Notes: generated from the sequence alone by a model not told the origin. Positions 10,325 through 20,589 are shown, numbered from the stretch's first letter. The stretch is DNA of 64,000 nucleotides from Micropterix aruncella (GCA_944548615.1 OX155972.1:3771625-3835624); one strand, 5' to 3'. Translations and numbers: made by a program.

Positions 10325-11683
10325 TCACCTCACGTGCCAAAGTCCTAAGTTAAGTATGCTAAGTTGGGGTAGCCTCATAATTTTCTCAAGTCCCAATGTC
10401 GTTATTCGCGTGCATCCGTATAGGTCTATACATTTTAGATGTGTGAGATGTTCTGCGATGTTTTGGAGTCCCTTATCTGTGATTCGGTGGCACTGCCCTA
10501 TGTTTAGGGTCTCTAGTTCGTGTAGCGTTTTCGCTATCCTGTCCAAACCGTCGTCAGAGATTTGACACGCGCTTAAAGACAGCGATTTCAAGTTGAACAA
10601 GCCTTGAGATATGTGGATCAGGGCCTGGTCGCCCAGCTTATCGCAGAAGGAGACGTCTAATGATGCTATCCTGGATCCGCCTTCTGCTAGATACGCCATT
10701 CCTATATCGGAGACGTTATCGCAAGCTCTCAGGTTCATTTCTCGTAGAGAAGGCATCTTCGCGAGATATTTCAAGCCTCCGTCCGTTATTGACACGCAGA
10801 ACGATAGGTTTATGCTTATCAAGTTTGTTAATCCTGTTGAAACGTGTTTTAAAGCTTCGTCTGTTAGGCGCTGGCAGTCCTGCAAGCCTAAGTGTTCTAA
10901 GGATAGGGTTCCCTCGGCGGTTTCATTATTTAACCCGGCTAAGTGTCCGATTCCGTGGTCGTTGACATGCCAGCAAGAACGAAGGTTTAAGCGTTTTAAT
11001 CTCTTTAGCCCCCATGCGATCAGCAAGAGGCCGGTGTCGGTGATGTTGCAGCAGCCGCCCAGCTCTAAAGTTTCTAAGTTTTTGAGATATTGCGCTATGC
11101 GCCCGAGGGACGTATCGGTGATTTGTTTGCAGAGTGATAAGTTTAGGATTTTCAGGTGCGGGAGGTCGGAAACGAACGCGTGGGATAACCCAATGTCTGT
11201 GACGTTGTAGCACCCGCTGAGGTTTAGGGATACTAAATCGGGGACCCCGACGACGACGTCGCGCAAGGATCTACGCAGGGAGAGCACTTGGATGCGCTTG
11301 ATCCCTCTGCGCACGAGCGATCCGAACAGCGCCGGGCTGGATCTCCTCAGATGGAGCCTGGCTTCGACTCCTCGCCAGACGGATTTGTGGTAGGCGGCGT
11401 CTCTCCAGGTGCAGCAGGTCTGCGCGGCCCTCCCTCGATCCTTCACGTCGAGCTTCGCGAAGATCAGCGCGAGCAGCTCGGGGTAGAGACGCGAGACGTG
11501 ACAGACGTCGTCAGCTGCGGCCGATGTTGTCGTCGTCGTCACTACAGACAGGTGCGGCCGGTGCAGCCGTCTGCTCTTCTTCGCCGGCGGCGGCAGGAGC
11601 TCCGTGAGCGCCGACCACGGCATCGCGGCCGCCTCCATCACCGCTGGCACCAAATTCATTGCAACAACATGATACTCCACCAT
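10325..11683 (-). CDS. Fbxl14: F-box/LRR protein 14-like (Partner of paired homologue)
   Basis: Substrate-recognition subunit of an SCF (Skp1-Cullin1-F-box) ubiquitin ligase. In Drosophila the homologue Ppa targets the Paired transcription factor, and vertebrate FBXL14 targets Snail-family factors; these roles are known for the family and inferred here. The 452-aa product has an F-box at about residues 62-109 (VSRLYPELLALIFAKLD, then CTWRDAAYHKSVWRGV), followed by about 11 cysteine-containing leucine-rich repeats from 148 to 448 (units such as LVSLNLSGCYNVTDIGL and LETLELGGCCNITDTGL). It ends LNLGLWHVR. The ATG at 11683 has a purine at -3 and G at +4; ATGs at 11659, 11638 and 11623 are alternatives, and the frame is open upstream only through non-ATG codons. 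There are no introns, stops or frameshifts. The last codons CAC-GTG-AGG could also be a splice donor. GC content is higher than in the flanks. Confidence 0.93.
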   Translation of the reverse strand: MVEYHVVAMNLVPAVMEAAAMPWSALTELLPPPAKKSRRLHRPHLSVVTTTTTSAAADDVCHVSRLYPELLALIFAKLDVKDRGRAAQTCCTWRDAAYHKSVWRGVEARLHLRRSSPALFGSLVRRGIKRIQVLSLRRSLRDVVVGVPDLVSLNLSGCYNVTDIGLSHAFVSDLPHLKILNLSLCKQITDTSLGRIAQYLKNLETLELGGCCNITDTGLLLIAWGLKRLKRLNLRSCWHVNDHGIGHLAGLNNETAEGTLSLEHLGLQDCQRLTDEALKHVSTGLTNLISINLSFCVSITDGGLKYLAKMPSLREMNLRACDNVSDIGMAYLAEGGSRIASLDVSFCDKLGDQALIHISQGLFNLKSLSLSACQISDDGLDRIAKTLHELETLNIGQCHRITDKGLQNIAEHLTHLKCIDLYGCTRITTLGLEKIMRLPQLSILNLGLWHVR

Positions 11684-11900
11684 AACACGAAAAACAACGA
11701 ACGAGCGTGCGACTGTCGATCCCGGCGGCGGGACCGCTCCACGGCGCGACGTACTCACGGCTGCGACGCTGCCGGACGACTGACTGAAGTACACCGACCG
11801 CCAGAAAAGTTTCCCTCGCTCTAGCGAGGATTACATCTCCTTCCATAATCGTACGTACGATAATATCTCCCCGACTGAAGTAGTAAGGGGACAATTTCTG
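11684..11900 (-). promoter_or_regulatory. GC-rich 5' leader/promoter region of the FBXL14-like gene
   Basis: GC- and CpG-rich sequence directly upstream of the chosen ATG contrasts with the AT-rich DNA beyond 11900. This fits a housekeeping-type promoter and 5' UTR. No TATA box or mapped start is visible; inferred from position and composition. Confidence 0.4.
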
Positions 11901-12119
11901 GAGGATATTTTTTTTAAAACATTATTTACACAGAATTTTTCAATCATATTTTTGTATTATAATATTATTTACATAAAGATGTTCAATTGGGCGGCGTTCG
12001 TGGTATGACAGAATGGCGTCGCACTATAGATGGCGCTCTAAACACGCCTCTTCTTAGTTAGGATATACGTGAGCCTATCTCGAAATAAAATAATAATACA
12101 ATAACAAAATGAATTTTAA

Positions 12120-13200
12120 ATCATAGTTCATAGTAACTCAAAAAATGAACTAAGTGGTCCCATAGCACACATAGTCAATTATAGTTTCAAGCAGGGCATA
12201 TTTCCTGAAGCACTTAAATGCGCTAAAGTAGTTCCTATATTTAAAAGTGGTGACAGAATGGATATAAATAATTATAGGCCAATTTCTCTTTTAAGCACCT
12301 TATCCAAAATTATACAGAACGTCGCAAAAAAACGTGTTCTGAAATATTTAAAAGAAAACAATCTTTTATCTAATAACCAGTTTGGGTTTAGAGAAGGAAT
12401 TGGCACAACTGATGCAATCGCAGAAGTGACACGTATTATTAATTGCAATGTGGATGAGGATAAAAAGTGCATAGCTGTTTCCTTGGATCTCGCAAAGGCA
12501 TTCGATACGGTCTCGCACGATAAGCTCGTTCGGAGGTTGGGGGAAGTTGGAATCCAGCATGTCACACTCAACTGGTTTAAGACCTATTTGCAAAATAGAA
12601 AACAAATTATCACCATTAATAATGTAACCAGCAAACCGGAAGACCTGCCATTTGGCGTTCCTCAGGGTAGTGTTCTCGGGCCTATTTTATTTCTCATTTA
12701 CATAAATAAATTATGCGATCTGGTGGGGATGACCATTTCTTTTGCTGATGACATCGTCATTATCTTTGATGGGCATACCTGGAGGGATACTTTCTGTGCA
12801 GCCAATGCTGGTATTAATCAAGTACGTGAATGGTTAGATGAATCCCTTCTTAGCCTAAATATAAAAAAAACGAAATATATAACTTTTAGTAATAATAATA
12901 AAGGACAACCATCACCATATCATACCGTAACTATTCACTCATGTAAAAATACAAAGCAATGTAACTGCCCTTTCCTGGAAAGGACAGAACACGTAAAATA
13001 TCTCGGAATAATAATTGACAATATGCTGCGTTGGCAAAAGCACATTGAGATGTTGACAAGCAAGGTTCGAAAACTTTCCTACAAGGTTCGAAAACTTACC
13101 CTATCTCCTCAAGAATCAACATGATATGGTAAACTGTACAAACGAACTTGTGTAATACTATAAATAAATAAATAAAATAAATAAATATTATTATTATTAT
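12120..13200 (+). pseudogene. Truncated LINE reverse transcriptase with A/T-rich tail
   Basis: A frame open from 12120 to the TGA at 13122-13124 carries non-LTR RT motifs in order: NYRPISLLSTLSKI, QFGFREGIGTTDAI, LDLAKAFDTVSHDKL, FGVPQGSVLGPILF and the catalytic FADD box (SFADDIVII), then EHVKYLGIIIDNMLRW. Sequence before 12258 already reads as RT (IFPEALKCAKVVPIFKSGD), so the ATG at 12258 is not a true start. The endonuclease domain upstream is missing. Near 13062-13105 the word CAAGGTTCGAAAAC is repeated, and the C-terminal third is gone, which suggests an internal deletion between the repeats. A (TAAA)n-type tail lies at 13160-13190. Confidence 0.85.
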
Positions 13201-13920
13201 TGAATATTATTTACATATAGATGTCAATTTTTAATTTGGTTTATAGGTTTCAATACGTAATAATTACTCAATTTAATATTCAGATAGACTAATAGATGGC
13301 ATTCATTATTGGTTTTAATTAGTGTCATAGTGGAAAAGCAAATGAAAAAAGAAAATTATTTTATTCCTTCCACTTCAATGGAACAACGTAGACTGTTGAT
13401 ACAAAACTGCAGTAGTAGTGTATTGTAAGTTAATTTCTTTCTTTATTTTATTTTTAGCTTATGTTAACACTTCAATCGCGTGTATGTACTAATGTAGTGT
13501 ATAATAGTATTATATACCTATATAATATGTATACAATAAAACATAGTTTCTGGCGTTTAAATCACCGTTTTCAGTAATCCGGCAGTACCAGGTCTGATAT
13601 CTGCCGGATTATCGAGAGACGACTGTATATTGATATTGTTAGCAAAATAATATTTTTTATATAAAAAAATCGTAACTTAGTGCCATGTCATACAGATGCC
13701 AAAGCGTGGTTAGAAATACCTCCTGTATTCATAATAATTATAATTTTAATGGCCAAAACTGCTAACTTCATACTTTTACTTACTCAAAATCATACCAATA
13801 TTGTTCCTCACGTCTCTTGTAAAATTGTGTTTATGTTAGGTATTGGTACTTCACGGTTGATATTCAACTTGCTTATTAAAAAAATATAAATATCAATGGA
13901 CTGGTATAGCTCGTTGTCTC
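13201..13920. other. AT-rich sequence with no recognised gene
   Basis: An open frame at 13680-13889 is leucine/isoleucine-rich by composition only. No repeat border was recognised. Confidence 0.4.
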
Positions 13921-13924
13921 GTCT

Positions 13925-14975
13925 ATGTGTGGGGAAATGTATCGTCGCAATCATCAACATGAATTGCTATTAGTTTCACCGGATAACGCAGTCAGTGCCA
14001 CATGTATGTCATTGGTGCAGAAAGATTGTCCAAACGTACTATGGTAATGAGCAATCTAATATCTTATATAATCGATGGTTTGGCCAAAAAATCTGCATTT
14101 TTGTTTGCTTTAAAATTAGAAGTTAAGTATGCAAGTATGCACAGATATGCCAGAACGACTAAATACAGTGTAACCCCAATTTAATAAAATTTGAAGAGGT
14201 TTTTTGTTTGCTTTAAAATTAGAAGTTAAGTATACAAGTATGCACAGATTTAGAATTGGGTTTTATGGTAAATTAAAGGGGATTTAAAAATACAAACGTT
14301 ACAATGAGGAAATCGTTATATTGAGGTCTCCATAGAACGATTTAGCAACCCTTCTTTGCCGGCGAAAAGCAGGTGGCGCCAATAGCATTGACGGTCACAA
14401 ACTAATAGTAATTTATTCGGCCATCTATAATAATATTGATAATTAATGTCTTTTTTAATAATGACTGATTGATAATAAAAAACTAATAATTCAACCAATC
14501 GAAACAATATGAACATTTAACTATTAGTTCCCTCTATCGCATTTTTATATATAGTCTGATTATATCACAGAAATAATACGAAGAGATAGAATGACATCTA
14601 TTGTACGCCATCTAATACGGATAGATAGAATGCCTCAATGATCGCAATTATTAGTAATTATTAGGCATTAAAATCAGTATACCAAATTAAAAAAATAACA
14701 TCTCATGTCAATAATATCAAAATAATAAAAGCAATGATTAAAAAAATCCTTTGTCATTATATTATTATTTTATACCGTATAGGCGAGTTTAAAGCGCCAT
14801 CTATACTGCGCAGCCATACTTTCATATCACGAAAGTCGCCATATTGAACATAATAATCAATGTCTAGGAACTATGAGTGCAATCGACATGTTGCGATTAG
14901 TAGTAAAATACTGGTTTCCAAATCGTAGTAAGTCGTTAAGCAATCTAATTCGCTATGTAATCAATGGTTATATCA
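13925..14975. repeat. Cluster of dispersed repeat family 4
   Basis: Several partial copies share the words TTGCTATTAGTTTC.CCGGA, GCCGGCG.A.AAG.GTTGCC, ACGTACTATGG and AGCAATCTAAT.: about 13950-14080 (+), 14316-14470 (-) and 14860-14975 (+). Relatives lie at 34150-34320, 48937-49100 and 62690-62900. A roughly 50-bp segment (TTTGCTTTAAAATTAGAAGT) is duplicated in direct order at 14101 and 14207. Its class is unknown; the size is SINE-like. Confidence 0.55.
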
Positions 14976-15059
14976 AGGAAGTACTGTATATAGATATTTT
15001 TTATTTGCACCTATGTATTCATGCAATTTTGCACTATCGTACGTTGGTGCCCGGAGTAT

Positions 15060-15350
15060 CGTACGTAAGCGCTGCCTAGTGGGTCGGTGGGTGTCTGGCT
15101 GGAGTGGCCCACGTGATGTCCGTCGCCGTCGGCTGCGGGGGTATCGATTGGGCGGGCCGCATGGTGCAGCGGTGAGCGGACTCAACCGGCAGGCGAGCCA
15201 GCGCCGCCGACAGTGGCTCTCCTCTACGCACTCCCCCTCCCCCTCTCTCCCGCGCCGCTCCCTTTCAGACTCCAGCGGCGCATGTCACACTACACGACAT
15301 ACGGAGCACAGTGGGTGCTGTTGCTTTCTTCCTGGAGTGCCGTCTTCCAA
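15060..15350. promoter_or_regulatory. CpG-rich island, candidate promoter or non-coding exon
   Basis: This is the richest CpG patch outside FBXL14. It contains an E-box CACGTG (15109), a GC box (GGGCGGGCC near 15150) and a pyrimidine-rich run CCCCCTCCCCCTCTCTCCCG. No supported coding exon is present; a long open frame through it changes composition abruptly near 15310 and is probably chance. It could be an upstream promoter for FBXL14 (minus strand) or for an unseen plus-strand gene. Confidence 0.35.
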
Positions 15351-16477
15351 TGAGCGAAGTCTAATTTTGAAGCATTTAGTTAGTTTGAAAGTTATCTGGC
15401 CAATCGACCTCAAATTATCAAAATCGGAGGTGTTAACGTATGCTTTTTTAACTATGGCGTACCATAACTGGGGGTGTCAAACACAACGGGTGAGCCCGTC
15501 GCCCCTGGGAGTTTTAACAGCATTAGGTGGTTCTGTCACCCATGGAGTAAATGTGAAAGATTTTAGCGGACAAAGGACAGTCCACTGTCTTACTTCTTCT
15601 TGACTAATTAATAAATGTTTGATAATCCTTGAGTGTTTATTTAAAAAAAAAAAAAAACAAAAGTTACTTATATACTCTTACTAATTCCCCCACTTCAAGG
15701 TGTCCCAAACAAAAAACTCATCCTGTATATGGCATCAGAAGCTGTTGTCACTTCTCAAAAGGAGCGCTAGTACAACCGCTGTACAATATGCTTTATGGTT
15801 CTGAGTTCAATCACGATTAATTCAGTTTGTTATTTTTAAATTACCATGTTTGCACCACAGTAACAAAATAAAAAAGTTAAGAAAAAAAGAAATTGAATTC
15901 ATTAGATAAATAGACAAAGAAAAAAGGTTGGGGAATATGATATATTAATGCATAAATTGAAATATATTAAAGAAGAAGGACTCTTTGTGTACTTCCGCAT
16001 GTAAAAAGTACAATTTCAGGAGATTCATAATAATTTTTAATGTGACATAAGAAAGATCTCCTGTTTAAGATATTCATCGCCCATTTTCTAATCGTAAACA
16101 AACAAATATAAACGCATGCACTGGTTCTTTTCTCTGTGCATGTACCGACGTTCTATGTGTGTCTGACGAGTTGCAAAAGTAAGTTCTAGAAACACTGGTT
16201 TTACGCGTGGAACAGCCTACTGTAACCAGATTCCACCTTCCATGCCGATATGGAGATCGCAGTCGAGGTTGCGTGGTACGCGTGTCATAGCGTTGCATAT
16301 GACAAGTATGTTTCTATCTAAGTCTTCTGCTTTCATGCAAATTCAAGGGTCCAGATCATCGAATATCGGTGGTCCAGAAGACATAATGCGTTGCATACAT
16401 TCCGTAAGTGGGCTCAGTCTGTTTCTGCCTTAACCTTCCTACCCATACGGACGTACGCGATACGTCCGCTAATAATA
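15351..16477. other. Sequence with no supported gene
   Basis: A partial match to the MITE terminus of 817-1191 occurs near 15708-15730. Nothing else was recognised. Confidence 0.4.
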
Positions 16478-16632
16478 AATAAATACAAACGGAGCTGCCA
16501 TGGAATTCACCGACCGGAGTCGGGCCCATCATAATACTATTTTTTTACACTTCTGGGGGGTGAGCAGTGGATTCCGGACTTACGAACCGGCTGTGGTAGG
16601 TTTAGGACAGCTGTCTTGCCACATGTGAGCGT

Positions 16633-19600
16633 TCACCTTGCCACCCATTCACTCCCCCTTCGAAGCCATAGAATTTGAGATGCGCAAATCGCAGTTTTAG
16701 ATAATTTTTCTAAGAAAGAGTTGATTATTTTTCTGGAAAGGCCAAGATCTTTAAAGAGGTGAAATAGAGATTTAGCTGGCAGGCCACGAGCGCCAACTTC
16801 CACCGCGTGAAGGTGAACAGTGAAGCCGTTCCGGGTTACGGCATTTGCAAGATCATGGTATTTATTTAATTTGTACTCGTGGTCTTTTGGGATATTTGAT
16901 TCCCATGGAACAGTTAATTCTACTATAAGAGCCACCTTCCGAGATAGAGAGTAAAGAGTTATATCTGGACGGAGGGCTGTGCATCCGAGACTTTCAGGGA
17001 ATTTATACTGCTTAGAGACCGAATCAACCTCCAGAATCCAATCTGTAGCTTTCTCGATTATTGAGAAAGGTTTTGTAGTTAAATGTTTTTTGCCTTTAGA
17101 GCCATCCCGCACAAACTGTATTGGGGGTTTGGAGGATACTGTCAAACCCTTGTTGGCACGAGCCACTGAGAGACTAATTACCTCGCGAATAACAGCGAGA
17201 ACTTTGTCATGGCGGTAAGTGTACCGTCCTTGATCTAAGGCCACCTTGCAGCCAGCTAGAATGTGTCTAGCTGTGCAAGGGGTATTGCTACAGAGGGGAC
17301 AAGAACTATCCTCGGCAAAGCTCCAACGAGCGAGGTTACTGGGGTCTGGAAGTGTATGCTGAAAGGCATTCAAATAAAATTTCAGCATCTCTGGCGTCCA
17401 GTCATAGAGCATTACCTTCCAGTGCATTGGAGGCGGAATGCAAAAGTCCCCAATTGTTGTCCAATCATTCTGGCATTGAAGGCCAATAGCATGAGCCATA
17501 CTCTTGCTGTCGTAATCTCCCCGCAAAAGAGACTTCTTCAAGTCCACGTCGCTCGTGGTTGTACTGCCATACCCCAGACCAGTGCCATTCTGGCTGATTC
17601 CAGTAAGGAACTTTTTGTGGAAGTCTACGCGGGCTTGTAGATCATTTGAATCACTACGGCCACTTATTACGTGCTTCGATATTGCCGGATCTTTGGAATT
17701 GCACAGAATCGAATTTTTGGTTATTCTGGAGTTGGCGTAGAGCAGAGAGGGCAGTTTAAGCGCTAGCCCAAAATTTTGTTTGGACCTGAAGAGAGTCGAG
17801 GGGTCAGCTGGTTTGGCTAAGGACAGCCAGGATTTTAAACTAGCTGTCACCAGCGCATCTAGACGGGACAGTTGGGTTTTGGTAAAATCGTAAATAAGAA
17901 AGGGCCATGACAAATGTGACGTTAGATAATTGTCATAGATCCAGGCCTTACGAGGGCCAGAAATTAGCAAGGCATCTATTTTCGCCAGGCAACTTTTGAA
18001 ATGCTCTATAACATGATCGCCCGAGACGTCTTTTCCCTGATGGGTGATTTTTCTGCCGAGGAATTTGAAATGATTGTTTGGGTCTATAAGGGAGATATTA
18101 GAGCCCTTATAGACCAATTTGGGGTCATAGGATGTAAATTTTGTGCCCATGCGGGCGAGTCCAAGGCAAAAACATTTGGAGGGCTTCACTTTTATACAGC
18201 CTGACCAGTCGCAGAAAAACTCCACTTTCTGTAATAGCAGGGAAAGCTGCTTGGGGCTTCTGGTGATGAAAGTTAGGTCGTCGGCAAAAGCGAGGCACGA
18301 CGAGGTGTATTGGCCGTCTGTTTTAAAACGGTAGCCCCACTTCCTGTCAAACTGGGTCAGGCTTTCCAGCAGTATATTAAAAACTATATTAAAAATCGTC
18401 GGGGAGAGGCAACAGCCCTGAAATAGTCCAATTGAATATGGTATAGAGCGGGTAGTCCATTCTTGCGTTTTAACATGGAAAGTCAGACAGTTGTAGTAGG
18501 AGGCTACAATGTCACGCACGACTGGTGGGAAGTTGTACCAGCGGAGTGCAAAGTGGAGGAGACTGTGTCGGACTGACCCAAAGGCATTCTCTAGGTCGAG
18601 CCAGCATACATTGATTTGGCGTTCGTGCTGTCTCGCATCCTTGATGGCAGCAGCCAGGAGAGAATTGTGCTCGAGGCAGCCCGAGACGCCACGCATGAAG
18701 CCTTTTTGAACTGATACTCCAAGGTACTCATTCCGGTGCATGAATTCGCTCATCCTTGTGTGGACTATGCTAAAAAAGATTTTGGCCACAGTGTCTGTGA
18801 GAGCAATGGGCCGAGCGTCCTTTGGTCCGGTGCAAACTGGGACCTTCGGAATTAAGATGACTGTCGCTCGGCCAAAATTCTGTGGGACTACACCGCTATT
18901 CCATATATTTCGGAAGATGGATCCTAAATATTGCAGAAGGCAGGGGCATTTTTTGTATACTAAATAGGGAATACCATCGGGACCCGGAGTAGAGCCCGAC
19001 GGCTTCCTCTTTACTTGATTAAGAATTTCATCTAGAGATGGAGGTTGAGAAGCAAAAGCTACCGTAGGCAGGGGCGGAGGTGTAATGCCCGGCGGAGGGC
19101 TGTAATTATGGAGCCGCATTGGGTCCTCATACGTGGTCGAAAAATATTCCGTGGCCATTTCTTCCGGGATTTGGATTTTTCCCTTGGCGGCAGACAAAAC
19201 CGTTTTGCTGTAGTTAAAACGGTTTTTGTCGAACCGGGCTTCCTCTTTGGATTTGAGAAATGCTGCCTTGCGCTTGTCGTTTTGCGTTGCTACGCTCTGT
19301 ATGAGTTTTAGTATAGAGCGGTACGCGCGCGAGAAGTTGTGGCAGAGGGTTTTATCCCCGGCTTTCTTGGCTTCACGTAACTGGCGACGAAGTAGCCGCT
19401 TTTGCCTACGGAGCTTTGCCTTAAATGCATTTTCTCTGTGAACCGGGTCGACATGGGTAGATTTTGGGTAAACACCCGAGAAGTATTCATGGACCGCCAC
19501 CTGGAAGGACGACAGCTGGACGCTGGCAGGGGCATTACGGTTCACAGAGTGGTCAAGAATAGAAGTTAAATTATTATTATGAAATTCCCAGTCCTCTTTC

Positions 19601-19701
19601 GCAAGTGAAGGGAATTTTAGAGGAGGGAAGGATACGATTTGCGCGGGTAGAGGAGACCGGTCGGGTGACAAACTGCGGGCAGATGTGGAGTCAAGGGACA
19701 T
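16633..19701 (-). CDS. LINE polyprotein: reverse transcriptase + restriction-like endonuclease
   Basis: From the first ATG (19701) the frame is open for 1022 residues. RT motifs: ARPIALTDTVAKIF (297-309), WLDLENAFGSV (367-377), GLFQGCCLSPTIFN (425-438) and the catalytic AFADD (471-475). A CCHC knuckle follows at C801, C804, H813, C818. The endonuclease reads RPD (911-913), then IVELTVPWE around E928 and a lysine-rich KLNKY: a PD-(D/E)xK-like nuclease rather than an APE endonuclease. Target-primed reverse transcription is the family's known mechanism. The frame continues open upstream of the ATG to a stop near 20050 and there encodes a C2H2 finger (CPICGKQYKRLAWLKKHIAGH, about 19755-19820), the usual N-terminal DNA-binding domain. 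The true start may therefore be non-ATG or upstream ATGs may have been lost. No stops or frameshifts are seen. Confidence 0.88.
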   Translation of the reverse strand: MSLDSTSARSLSPDRSPLPAQIVSFPPLKFPSLAKEDWEFHNNNLTSILDHSVNRNAPASVQLSSFQVAVHEYFSGVYPKSTHVDPVHRENAFKAKLRRQKRLLRRQLREAKKAGDKTLCHNFSRAYRSILKLIQSVATQNDKRKAAFLKSKEEARFDKNRFNYSKTVLSAAKGKIQIPEEMATEYFSTTYEDPMRLHNYSPPPGITPPPLPTVAFASQPPSLDEILNQVKRKPSGSTPGPDGIPYLVYKKCPCLLQYLGSIFRNIWNSGVVPQNFGRATVILIPKVPVCTGPKDARPIALTDTVAKIFFSIVHTRMSEFMHRNEYLGVSVQKGFMRGVSGCLEHNSLLAAAIKDARQHERQINVCWLDLENAFGSVRHSLLHFALRWYNFPPVVRDIVASYYNCLTFHVKTQEWTTRSIPYSIGLFQGCCLSPTIFNIVFNILLESLTQFDRKWGYRFKTDGQYTSSCLAFADDLTFITRSPKQLSLLLQKVEFFCDWSGCIKVKPSKCFCLGLARMGTKFTSYDPKLVYKGSNISLIDPNNHFKFLGRKITHQGKDVSGDHVIEHFKSCLAKIDALLISGPRKAWIYDNYLTSHLSWPFLIYDFTKTQLSRLDALVTASLKSWLSLAKPADPSTLFRSKQNFGLALKLPSLLYANSRITKNSILCNSKDPAISKHVISGRSDSNDLQARVDFHKKFLTGISQNGTGLGYGSTTTSDVDLKKSLLRGDYDSKSMAHAIGLQCQNDWTTIGDFCIPPPMHWKVMLYDWTPEMLKFYLNAFQHTLPDPSNLARWSFAEDSSCPLCSNTPCTARHILAGCKVALDQGRYTYRHDKVLAVIREVISLSVARANKGLTVSSKPPIQFVRDGSKGKKHLTTKPFSIIEKATDWILEVDSVSKQYKFPESLGCTALRPDITLYSLSRKVALIVELTVPWESNIPKDHEYKLNKYHDLANAVTRNGFTVHLHAVEVGARGLPAKSLFHLFKDLGLSRKIINSFLEKLSKTAICASQILWLRRGSEWVAR

Positions 19702-19989
19702 GTGAGGTTCAACTCTGTCCGTGACTCCTTGCGACGGTTTAAGACACTGAAGTGCAGCGTCGCTATCATCGTGCCCAGCAATGTGTTTTTTTAACCATGC
19801 TAATCGTTTATATTGTTTCCCGCAGATAGGGCAAGCAAGGTCCGGTGTCGTTTTAGCCGTGTCGTTGTTTGGGGTTTCAACTGGGGTAGCGGGAATTCTC
19901 CCCCCCTGATAGGCCGCTTGGGGGCATATTTCCTTTTTTTTCTTTTTTGCTTTATATATAATCGGGTCTGGCTTGCAAGGCCATCGACC

Positions 19990-20073
19990 CGATGCGTTCT
20001 TTCACGCCGTCCACCGTCTCTCCGGCTGTCACAACTCTTTCGTTGTTGTCATCCTGATAATCAGGGGGTTTAC
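19990..20073 (-). other. 5' leader of the RLE-type LINE with short hairpins
   Basis: On the minus strand the leader starts GTAAACCCCCTGATTATCAG, where CCTGA/TCAGG can pair, followed by ACAAC/GTTGT and CCG/CGG hairpins. R2-clade elements often start with a self-cleaving HDV-like ribozyme. I could not fold a convincing one, so this is recorded as a structured leader only. Confidence 0.3.
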
Positions 20074-20589
20074 AATAAATACAAACGGAGCTGCCATGGA
20101 ATTCACCGACCGGAGTCGGGCCCATCATAATACTATTTTTTTACACTTCTGGGGGGTGAGCAGTGGATTCCGGACTTACGAACCGGCTGTGGTAGGTTTA
20201 GGACAGCTGTCTTGCCACATGTGAGCGTTCACCTTGCCACCCATTCACTCCCCCTTCGAAGCCATAGAATTTGAGATGCGCAAATCGCAGTTTTAGATAA
20301 TTTTTCTAAGAAAGAGTTGATTATTTTTCTGGAAAGGCCAAGATCTTTAAAGAGGTGAAATAGAGATTTAGCTGGCAGGCCACGAGCGCCAACTTCCACC
20401 GCGTGAAGGTGAACAGTGAAGCCGTTCCGGGTTACGGCATTTGCAAGATCATGGTATTTATTTAATTTGTACTCGTGGTCTTTTGGGATATTTGATTCCC
20501 ATGGAACAGTTAATTCTACTATAAGCCACCTTCCGAGATAGAGAGTAAAGAGTTATATCTGGACGGAGGGCTGTGCATCCGAGACTTTC
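20074..20589 (-). mobile_element. RLE-type LINE, copy 2 (5'-truncated 3' end)
   Basis: These 516 bp match the last part of copy 1 (16478-16999) almost base for base, apart from a 2-bp loss in ATAAG(AG)CCACC. They include the stop, the 3' UTR and the end TTTGTATTTATT. The copy stops at the border of a MITE (20590). It lies immediately 5' of copy 1 in the same orientation, i.e. head-to-tail. Confidence 0.9.

Larger units (their letters stand above)
16478..20073 (-). mobile_element. RLE-type LINE (R2/R4/Hero-like), near full-length copy 1
   Basis: The 3' terminus on the minus strand is GGCAGCTCCGTTTGTATTTA running into a TTATTATT tail at 16471-16485. The 5' end is at about 20073, where it meets the 3' tail of a second copy. 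It contains one ORF with zinc finger, reverse transcriptase, CCHC and restriction-like endonuclease, the layout of early-branching site-specific LINEs. About 3.6 kb is the usual size for such elements. Confidence 0.8.

Noticed and set aside
10611..11824. Long open frames on the plus strand and in another minus frame opposite FBXL14
   Set aside because: They are shadows of the GC-rich FBXL14 coding region and carry no domain of their own.
15013..15603. A 196-codon plus-strand frame
   Set aside because: It spans an abrupt composition change, is rich in Ser/Arg from CpG sequence, and has no recognisable domain or splice structure.
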